Source: Musa acuminata AAA Group
Taxonomy: Eukaryota; Streptophyta; Magnoliopsida; Zingiberales; Musaceae
Length of the DNA: 64,000 nucleotides
Direction: 5' to 3'
Assembly (NCBI RefSeq): GCF_036884655.1
Contig: NC_088356.1
Span: forward strand, 18,801,501-18,865,500
In this document: positions 55,616 through 64,000 of the stretch, one piece after another
How the letters are laid out: every line of letters begins with the position of its first letter
Position numbering within the stretch: the stretch's first letter is position 1
The notes under the pieces: generated by a model
Told to the model about the DNA's origin: nothing
Database searches by the model: none
Seen by the model: the letters and a program-made list of their open reading frames with translations, nothing else
Program-made: the position numbers and the translations under genes

Positions 55616-56834
55616 TATTAGGATCGGAGCGGCACTAAGAGGGGGGGGGTGAATTAGTGCAGCGGTAAAGTGCGATAAACTTTTGACAATTTAAACATTT
55701 CCGGAACCTTCGTACGATAAAAGCAACGATTTAAACAATTTGAAATCGTTTCGATTGCGTTTTAACTTGAAAGGATAAGTAAGACGGAGACAAAGAAGTA
55801 GAGCATTAAAGTGCAAATGGTTTGTAGTAATATAAATGACAATAAGTAAATGCAAACCAGAAATCACGCCAATTTTACAGTGGTTCGGTCAAATGACCTA
55901 CATCCACTTGCGAGGCCCCTCTTCGATGAGGCTCCCACCTTCCACTAGCAAATCTCTTGAAGGGGAAGGGTAAATACCCCTCTTACAACTTTTTACAAGC
56001 GGTTCACTCTCTTATAGATTTTTAGAAAGAAAGAAGGAGGTGAACACTAGCAAATTGAAAACAAGACTAGCAAAGACTTTTCTAAGACCTTTCTCTTAAT
56101 CAATTGCTTCTCAAAAAGTTGTAATCTCAGCTGAGATTTGAGGGGTATTTATAGGCCTCAAGAGGATTCAAATTTGGGCTCCAAAATTTGAATTCTCTTT
56201 GGGTTCCCGATGCTGGCGGTGCCATCGCCCAGCTCTCGGGTGCTGGGCGGTGCCACCGCCCAGCTCTCAGGTGCTGGGCGGTGCAACCGCCCAGTCTGGC
56301 GGTGCCACCGCCAGACCCTTCGATTCATTGGTTGGGCTTCAAATTTAGCCCAAACCAAGTCTAATTTTGGCCCAATTGGCCCCTAACCAGGATATAGGAT
56401 TATCTCTTAATCCTAATCCTAATTATAAGTGAACTACATAACTAAAAACATCCTAAGCATGTTTTCAACCGCGAACGTCGAGTCTTGTTCTAGCGAGCTT
56501 TCCGACGAACTTCTTCCGACGGACTCCCAACAAGCTCCCGATCTTATGATGACTTTAACGAGTAGCCGAGCCTTCTCGGTGACCTCCGTGAACCTCTAAC
56601 GATCTCTTCGGTGAACTTCCGAAAATTCCGACAGGTTCCTGATTTCTTCTCAGTTGGTTCCGGCAGCATCTCCGACGATTTTTCGGACTCTTAAACGTCC
56701 ATCGAACTTGACTCCGGTATTCTTGCTTTGTGTTTTCTAGTTATCGTAGTTAATCCTACACACTTAACTCAATAATATGGATTAGATCAATTAACCCATC
56801 AATTGATTTTATCATCAAAATCCGAGATTCAACA
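55616..56834 (-). repeat. S8 3' LTR (subfamily 2, minus strand)
   Basis: In minus orientation it starts TGTTGAATCTCGG at 56834 and ends CCGATCCTAATA (the usual TAACA changed). It holds a palindrome array (56212-56322), a TATA box (56144-56153) and a G tract at 55639. Confidence 0.92.
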
Positions 56835-57813
56835 ATCTCCCCCTTTTTTATGATGACAATCAATTGATGACGGAGTTAAACATAACTCCCCCTATCTATA
56901 TGTCATATTATGAGAAGATAAAAACACTTGAATTCCATCCCATTGAATTCAAGCATAAACCGATAAGTTCTAACCATAGAACTTATCGTTATTCTCATTA
57001 AGCATAAGTAAATACGAAACTTCGATGAAAATCATTTTCAAGTCGAATGATAAGAGACAATTTTTACTACGACAGGAGATAAAGATTTTCAACATGAATT
57101 TCATAATATAAATGTAAGGCATGCTTTCAATATGATCAATCAATCTTGCGATATTCTCAAAGATTTTGCAAGGTATATAAGACATTCATATCACACAAGC
57201 TTTTGTAATTCATATTAGTCATGTTATCGATGCGCATAAGACATTTTCATTAAGTCATGCTATCGAAATGGTATAAGTCATCACTTAGTCACCACTTCTC
57301 TCCCTTTGTCATCAACAAAAAGGGAATGAGACTTAAAGCACATAATTTGTGATTTTAACATCAAGAATTCAGCATTGATCATACAAAAATTTATCATTCA
57401 AAATTAAGTATGCTAAAATATCTACGCAGAGTTCATCTTAAAGGAAAATTCAGCATTCATCCACTTTATCAAATCTCTTCTTTCTATAAATAACAAAAAT
57501 TGTAGGTGTACAAGGAAGAGATTATGATTAAAAAAAAATTTCAAGTAGTAACTCCAATAAGTCAAGATCATAATTCGAATACAAACTCATTCAAATTCAA
57601 ATCGTCAACTTGAAAGTCATAATCAAGCCATCAAAATCAATTACGAGATTACAAAATGTCATTAATCTTGATCAGATGGGAGCGGTGTTTGACTCAAGAT
57701 AGGATAAGGTAATTTAACGTGTCATTTAGAATCAAAAGAGAAGAATCAAATTTACCGAGGAACGGAGAGAGGATGAAAAACTTTACGGAAAATCCATTCA
57801 AACAAGTTTATTC
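56835..57813 (-). other. S8 3' noncoding region with polypurine tract and hairpins
   Basis: There is no gene here. It matches the S2 3' noncoding region over its length. Hairpins read on the plus strand are GGAGTTA/TAACTCC (56872-56889), CTTGAATTC/GAATTCAAG (56927-56953) and CGATAAGTTC/GAACTTATCG (56961-56988). The polypurine tract (minus strand) lies at 56836-56850. Confidence 0.85.
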
Positions 57814-58667
57814 TTAGGGACAATTTAACATACCTAATTCCCTTCTAATGAATTCAAATTTGTCTTCATTCAAAGCTTTTGTAAATATATCTGCTAATTG
57901 ATGCTTTGTATCAATGAATTCTAGAACAACATTATTGTTAAGAACATGATCGCGTATGAAATGATGCCTAACGTCGATGTGCTTAGTTCTAGAGTGCTGA
58001 ATTGGATTTTTGGTGAGACATATGGCACTAGAATTATCACATTTTATGGGAATATTTTTGAAGTGAATTCCATAGTCTTCTAATGTATTTTTCATCCAAA
58101 CAACTTGTGCACAGCATGCACTTGCAGTAATGTATTCGGCTTCCGCCGTAGACAGTGCAACTAAATTTTGTTTCTTGGAAGTCTAAGAAACAAGTGCATG
58201 TCTTAAAAATTGGCATGTTCCGGATGTACTTTTTCTATCTATCCTGCATTCGCCAAAATCGGCATCTGCATAAGCTATTAAATCGAATTTTTCAGATTTT
58301 GGATACCACAATCCTAGATTTGGAGTTCCTTTAAGATACCTAAATATTCTTTTAACACTTTTAAGATGAGATAATTTAGGATTTGATTGAAACCTAGCGT
58401 AAAGTCCTACACTAAACATAATATCCGGTCTAGTCGCGGTGAGGTAGAGTAGACTACCTATCATTCTCCTATATATTTTCTTATCGAAATTTTCACTATT
58501 TTCATCCATATCTAACTTAGTCGCGGTACTCATAGGGGTGTTTATTGCTTTTGAATTATCCATGTTAAATCGTTTTAACATTTCTAATGTATATTTAGAT
58601 TGGTTAAGAAATATACCATCACTAAGTTGTTTGATTTGTAATCCTAAAAAGAAAGTTAATTCACCCT
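57814..58667 (-). pseudogene. pol: S8 pol: RT end and RNase H
   Basis: Minus-strand pieces carry [53 protein letters not shown] and the end IRRELGMLNCP. A TAG replaces the TGG of VSWTSK near 58182. The RT catalytic box and everything upstream are missing: pol stops abruptly at 58667 against S9 sequence. Confidence 0.9.
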
Positions 58668-59309
58668 ATTCACTCGGAGACTAAGCCCAGGCGATGCCAC
58701 CGCCTGACCTAGGCGGTTGCACCGCCCAGCTTTCCTGGGAGACCATCTCCTGAGCGGTGCCACCGTCGACCCTAGCGGTGCCACTGCAGACCCTAGCGGT
58801 GCCACCGCCTGGCAGGAATTCTAATCCGAATGGGTTGATCTATTCGGCCCAATTTGGGTCTATCAAGGGCCTAATTGCACCCAGATTAAGTTAATGGGAT
58901 CACCTCCCATTCCTAACATAATCAACATGCTAACTACGATATTTCTTAAGACATTTACTGCAACTTGCTCCGGTGCGTCAATCGCTACTTCCGGCGAAAT
59001 TCCGATAAACTTCCGGCGAACATCCGACGAACCTCCGGCGATGCTGCGATGGACTTCCGGCAAACTCCTGGACTTGTGACGATCCACTTGGCGAGTTCCG
59101 ACGAGCTTCTTTGGGCAAGCTCCTGGACGTCTCGGATTTGTTCCCACAGAACCTCCGACGACCGTCCGGACTTCCATCGAGCTCTCGAACTCCCAACATG
59201 AACATAGTCTTTGACTCCGGCTCAACTCCTGCTGCATATCTTACTTTAATCGTAGTTAATCCTACACACCTATCTCAACATATGGATTAGATAACAATTG
59301 ACTTCATCA
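58668..59309 (-). repeat. S9 LTR fragment (subfamily 1, minus strand)
   Basis: This matches the first 640 bases or so of the S1 LTR: a palindrome array (58690-58815), the AATGGGTTGA(A/T)C(C/T)ATTCG segment and the CTCCGGCGA-rich segment. Both ends are cut: its inner end abuts S8 pol, and its last 20 or so terminal bases are replaced by an AT microsatellite. Confidence 0.85.
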
Positions 59310-59777
59310 TATATGTATATGTGTATATATACATATATGTATACATATATATATACATGTATACATGTATACATATATGTATACATATATGTGTATACAT
59401 ATATATGTATACATATATATATATACATCTATATATATATACACATATATATATATATACACACACACATATATATATACACATATATATTTATATACAC
59501 ATATATATATGCATGTATATATATATACATGTATATATATATACATGTATGTATATATATACATGTATATATATATATATATACATGTATATATATATAT
59601 ATATATACATGTATGTATATATATATGTATATATATACATACATATATATGTATATATACTTATATATATATATGTATATATACATATATATGTATGTAT
59701 ATATATACATATATATGTATGTATATATATACATATATTTATATATATATGTATATATGTATATATGTATATATGTA
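59310..59777. repeat. AT/GT microsatellite 1 (about 470 bp)
   Basis: Nearly pure alternating TA with TG, CA, TATACATGTATA and short ACACAC blocks. It is self-complementary over most of its length. Open frames rich in Tyr and Ile on both strands are artefacts of the repeat. Confidence 0.95.
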
Positions 59778-61229
59778 TGTTGAATCTTGGATTTTGATGA
59801 TGAAACTAATTGATAATGTTTAGATGTTTAACTGCATTTTGAGTGATGCAGGTCTACTCGATCAGGTTTAGACAGTTAACGCAGGAGGAATTGACGTTGC
59901 GCCAGAGGAGATCACGTTAGGATATTGGATAGCAGAAGGCTTCGGACGTCGGGCATCAGGCCAAGAGCGGAATTGCGCCAAGGATATCAGGGTTGTGGAG
60001 GTCAACCGTCGATTGGGCAACAAGCCGCAAGAGAGGACGATGCGCTGAAGAATCGTACGAAGCGCCAACCAATGACGTGCCGGGCAACAGAATGTCAATT
60101 CGCTTTGTAATAATTGTCTAGATCGGAGTAGAGTTTTGGCTTGTGTGTGTAGGATTAACTACGATAACGATGAAAACATAAAGCGAAACAAAGTGTCGGA
60201 GTCAAGCGCGAAGGATTTGTTGCGAGTTCGAGAGTTGGACGGAAGTCCGAAGGTTCGTCGGGAATGCTGCCGAAACTAGCCGAGAATGAGTAGGGAGCTT
60301 GCTGAAGGGTTTTTTGGAAGCTCGCCGGAATGTTCGTGGGAAGTTCGCGGAGCTCGCCGAGAAAGATCGAAGCTTGCCGAAGAAGCTCATTGGAACTCGC
60401 CAAGATCAAATCGTGAAGTCTAGGAGCTTGCCTGGAGTCCGTAGAATGATTTCCGAGAGTTCGTCGGAAGACCGTCGAAAGTTCACTAGAAGCTCACCGG
60501 AAAAAGTCTTGACTTGCGGACTTTGTAATAGCTTAGAAAATGTCTTTAAAATTGTAGTTAGCATATTAATTAGAGCTAGGATTAGGTGTTAATCCTATAA
60601 CTCAAGTAGGGGCTAATTGGGCCCGAGTTCGGATTGGTTTGGACCAAGTTTGGAGCCCAACCAGTGAGCTGAAATAGTGTAGGCGGTGGCACCACCTAGA
60701 ACCCGAGAACCAAGCGGTGGCACCACTAGACTGAGTGGTAGCACCCGAGAGGTCCGACGGTGGCACCGCCAGTCCACTCTCAGTGTCAGACACTAACAGG
60801 CGGTGGCACCACAAACATCGGGAACCAAAGAGAATTCAAATTTTGGAGCCCAAATTTGAATCCTCTTGAGGCCTATAAATACCCCTCAATTCTCAACTGA
60901 GAGAACAACTTTTTGAGAAGCAATAGATTGAGAAAAATGTCTTAGAAAAGTCTTAGCAAGTCTTGTTTTCAATTTGTTAGAGTGTTCACCTCCTTCTTTC
61001 TTACTAAAAATTTGTAAGAGTGTGAACCGCTTTTAAAATGTTGTAATAGGGGTATTTGTCCTTCCCCTTCAAGAGATTTGCTAGTGGAAGGTGGGAGCCT
61101 CATCGAAGAAGGCCTCGCAAGTGGATGTAGGTCATTTGACCGAACCACTTTAAAATTGGCGTGATCTTTTGCATTTTCTTATTGCTATTTACATTACCGC
61201 AAACATTCTTATGTGCTTTATTTCTTCAT
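59778..61229 (+). repeat. S10 LTR, chimeric and truncated
   Basis: It starts TGTTGAATCTTGG. From about 59822 to 60145 it carries sequence unlike any other S LTR here (TGATGCAGGTCTACTCG onward). It returns to S-type sequence at TGTAGGATTAACTACGATA. The palindrome array (60678-60812) and TATA box (60874) are in the usual places. It ends in TTTATTTCTTCATTA, well short of the normal end, and runs into the second microsatellite. Confidence 0.85.
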
Positions 61230-61281
61230 TATATATACATATATATATATGTATATATATATATATATGTATATATATATG

Positions 61282-61328
<47 letters not shown>

Positions 61329-61383
61329 GTATATATGTATATATTTATGTATATATGTATATATATATATGTATATATGTATG

Positions 61384-61416
<33 letters not shown>

Positions 61417-61589
61417 GTATATATATATACATATACATATATACATATATATACATACATATATACATATATATATATACATATATACATAAATATATAC
61501 ATATATACATATATATATATACATATATATATATATACATACATATATATATGTATATACATATATATATGTATATACATATATATATG

Positions 61590-61628
<39 letters not shown>

Positions 61629-61666
61629 GTATGTATATATATATATATATACATACATATATATAT
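61230..61666. repeat. AT/GT microsatellite 2 with opposed halves
   Basis: The left part is TA with TG interruptions (GTATATAT), the middle and right are TA with CA (ACATATAT), then mixed. The halves can pair with each other, making a large imperfect palindrome. Confidence 0.93.
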
Positions 61667-61739
61667 GTCAACGATTTTGACATCAAAATTTTTCTAAACA
61701 CAACACATGCAGTTCAAAACCAATCATTCGCACGAACAA
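61667..61739 (-). other. D2 leader, first bases
   Basis: On the minus strand this matches the start of the D1 leader (GAATTTTGATGTCAAAATCG). It is cut by microsatellite 2. Confidence 0.8.
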
Positions 61740-61755
61740 CCTGGCTCTGATACCA
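61740..61755 (-). promoter_or_regulatory. D2 primer-binding site
   Basis: The minus strand reads TGGTATCAGAGCCAGG, one base inside the 5' LTR. Confidence 0.88.
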
Positions 61756-61756
61756 C

Positions 61757-63249
61757 TTTTGGAAAATCTTGGGGGCGACATCACATGCGCAGCGGAAGAA
61801 CAAGAAAACAAAATCCCCGATTCCCAAAGAGATGTTCGTCGTCCTGCGAAGATTGGTGCGCAAAATCCACGAAATTTAAAACTGCGCATAGAGTAGATTG
61901 TGTTACCTAGGGAGATCGTATATCCCTGTTTCCTTACAGATCCTTAGGAGAGGGTGAAGGAGGTCAAGCGTCCTCCTCTCTAGCGGTGATCCACACAGCA
62001 GGGTTGTGACGATGCTCCTCAAAACTCCAGGCCTACTTTGAGGTGGAGAGGGAGAGGAGAATAGGAAAGGCAAGCAAAAGCTCTAGCGTATGAGGCTCTG
62101 AATCCCTCCTATTTATAGAGGTCCCCTGTCAAACCCTAATGGGTTCTCTCCTAGTGAGTATTGGATCTGCATCCAATAAGACAAGGGCTCCGTCAGATAT
62201 CTCATATCCGAACCTCTACTCATCGCAATGCCTACCATATGTGTGTGACCCTCTAGGCCCAATATCGAGCTGGCCGTGAGTCATACCTGTTAGAACTCCT
62301 TCTAACTCAGTGAATTATTATCCCTGTAATAATTCACTCGACTCATCGACTACGGACGTACTAGGCCACTACGCCGTAGTCCCTAAACGATACAGGGGAA
62401 TCCAATCCATTGGACCTATCTGTCCTCAGTTACCATGTACCTATAGTCCCTCATCCATCTAATATCCCAGAGACCATATATCGAGCATGGTGCTGTCAGA
62501 CCCATACGGTTTCTACTCGAGTCTCGCTCTAATCGGAATATCCCGGAGAACTCTTTCTCTCTCAACCCGAATGACCCTAGCCAGGGATTTTTCTGAGCAA
62601 GAACACATGGGATATTCCCCTCATAACGCCGAGAGTTGATGATCCTCTATCAATACTCAATAGCCCTCGTAAGGTTGACTACCACTCCCAATGACCAGCT
62701 ATACTAGATCTGGGACAACCAAACCTATAAGTCTGGTATCAAAGAGTGGAGCACTTATACATGACATCCTTGGTGTCTCAAGTCTAAGGACCAGATACAC
62801 CACTAGGACTACGGAATCGCTGTCTAACAATAAGGCATCATCAACCATCCAACATTCTGTAAGCGGATCAATCAGTGAACTCATTCTCCAATGAGCACTT
62901 GTACTGTATCCCTAGTGTCCCTACACGAGCAGCTATGAGACCAGCTACATCCATCATATAGACGGGTATACAGCACACCAGTCTGTCCAGTTATTACGAT
63001 GTCCCTCTCGAGTAACCTATGACCGGGATTATTTAGGATATGTGTTTAAAGGTGAATCGATCTCATTATCATGATCTCATCACGATCCGATTCCCATTGC
63101 ACAAATCCAAGGACATCACAATATATATATGTATATATGCAATAGTTATAAAGTGATATACGCCAAAATATAATAAGCAAAAATATTCTGTATCAAGTCA
63201 CATGTGTCATCACTCACGTGATTAGCTTGCTGGGCACTTATGACTAGCA
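61757..63249 (-). repeat. D2 5' LTR (minus strand)
   Basis: It starts TGCTAGTCATAAG at 63249 and ends GATTTTCCAAAA at 61757, 1493 bp, matching the D1 LTRs throughout. The TATA box is at 62110-62119. ATGTC (63250-63254) is the presumed target duplication. Confidence 0.92.
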
Positions 63250-63273
63250 ATGTCGCCCCCAAGATTTCCCAAC
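63250..63273 (+). repeat. D4 LTR end scrap
   Basis: TGTCGCCCCCAAGATTTCCCAACA is longer than I quote elsewhere but equals the last 24 bases of a plus-strand D LTR; it shows that D2 inserted in another D LTR. Confidence 0.7.
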
Positions 63274-63685
63274 ACTATGAATAGGAGGGAAACAAACACC
63301 TATAGACTAGAGATTTCTTGGTTGCCACCTATTCTCCTCTCCCCTTCTTCTCTGATAGCAGGTGTGGAGATTTCAGCAGCGATTCGAGGAGCGTCATCGC
63401 AGCCCTACTATAAGGATCACCGCTAGAGAAGAGGACGCTTGACTTCCTTCATCCTCTCCTATAGATCTGTAGGGATTCAAGGATATATGATCTCCCAAGG
63501 TAACACAACTATCTCACACGTGGTTTTTAGTTTCATGGATTTTATGCACAAATCTTCGCACGACGATGAATACCTTTTTAGGAAATTTGGGGTTTTTATT
63601 TTTTGTTCTTCCACTATGCATGTGATGTCACCCCTAGATTTCCCTATATTAGACATATGTGATTACTTTAGGTCAAGTGGAAGAT
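63274..63685 (+). mobile_element. D3: 5' LTR tail and remnant interior
   Basis: 63274 to about 63650 matches the D LTR from its TATA box (CTATGAATAGG) to its end (GATTTCCCTATA), with many differences. Only about 35 bp of interior follows, ending in TTAGGTCAAGTGGAAGA, the polypurine region, before the next LTR. Nearly the whole element has been deleted. Confidence 0.78.
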
Positions 63686-63990
63686 TGTTAGTCATAGGTG
63701 CCCTACAAGCCAATTACGTGAGTGATGACATATATGACATGACACACATTCTTTTTGCTTATTATATTATTTGAATTTTATTACTTTATATTGTTTATTG
63801 AATGAATATATATTATGATGTCATTGGATTTGTGCAATGGGAATCGAATCATGATGAGATCACGATAATGAGACTAGTTCACCTTTAAACACAGATTCTA
63901 AATAATCCATATCATATGATACATGAGAGGGACATCGAGATAACCGGGCAGACTAGTGTACTATATACCCATCCAAATGATGGAGGCAAC
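63686..63990 (+). repeat. D3 3' LTR, first 305 bp
   Basis: It starts TGTTAGTCATAGGTGCCC and matches the D1 LTR start with many changes. It is cut at 63990 by S11; GCAAC (63986-63990) is the presumed duplication. Confidence 0.85.
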
Positions 63991-64000
63991 TGTTGAATCT
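63991..64000 (+). repeat. S11 LTR start at the window edge
   Basis: TGTTGAATCT, the S LTR start, is the last ten bases. Ten bases are weak alone, but the sharp break in D3 supports an insertion. Confidence 0.6.

Noticed and set aside
59298..61697. Many overlapping ORFs of 85-178 codons rich in Tyr and Ile on both strands
   Set aside because: They are translations of the AT microsatellites in every frame; no gene is supported.

Overview
The window is plant nuclear DNA made almost entirely of LTR retrotransposons. I found no host gene, tRNA, rRNA or CRISPR array. Ty1/copia Sireviruses, chromovirus-type Ty3/gypsy elements and a large coding-free LTR element point to a monocot with a repeat-rich, probably pericentromeric, chromosome region. 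Family style suggests Zingiberales (banana relatives), but that is a low-confidence impression from memory. The labels S (Sirevirus), D (second copia family), A/B/C (related chromoviruses), L (coding-free LTR element), E (solo LTR) and F (another chromovirus) are mine.

Left part (1-23160). S1 lies on the minus strand; its 1.9 kb LTR and an open gag run off the left edge. S1 sits in L, whose 3' LTR is at 13801-14215. L is also split by E, a solo gypsy LTR (4472-12658, duplication CATGG). E in turn contains F (5779-11464, duplication AGAGG, two 670-bp LTRs with only four differences). L lies in the GC-rich leader of chromovirus C (minus strand). That leader also carries the complete Sirevirus S2 (14619-22566, duplication GGAAA). 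The C LTR ends in a four-fold array of LTR end plus tRNA primer-binding site.

Middle (23161-39739). This is chromovirus A on the plus strand: leader, gag, protease, a large deletion, then a 3' LTR. It is interrupted by the complete copia element D1 (23806-32243, duplication CAACC) and by chromovirus B (33982-39348), which keeps a degenerate chromodomain.

Right part (39740-64000). Nested Sirevirus tails S3, S4 and S5 each have a 3' noncoding region, polypurine tract and 3' LTR. S5 also carries a broken accessory ORF between pol and its LTR. Next come minus-strand S6 (an abnormal pol-to-gag junction), S7 (5' LTR, gag, part of pol), minus-strand S8 (RT end, RNase H, 3' LTR), a piece of S9 LTR, two AT microsatellites bracketing a chimeric S10 LTR, D2, D3 and the first bases of S11. 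The right-hand boundaries imply a nest about nine levels deep: S6, S5, S4, S3, A, C, L, E, F.

A complete copy would work as follows: the LTR promoter (TATA box) makes genomic RNA, Gag forms particles, a tRNA primes at TGGTATCAGAGC next to the 5' LTR, RT/RNase H copies the RNA, the polypurine tract primes the second strand, and integrase inserts it with a 5-bp duplication. Almost every coding region here is broken; the visible part of S1 gag is the exception. The most notable signals are a hairpin cluster before the 3' LTR of five Sirevirus copies, conserved in position although its sequence changes; the accessory ORF in S5; the tandem primer-site arrays in C and A; and an amber codon shared at the gag/pol boundary.
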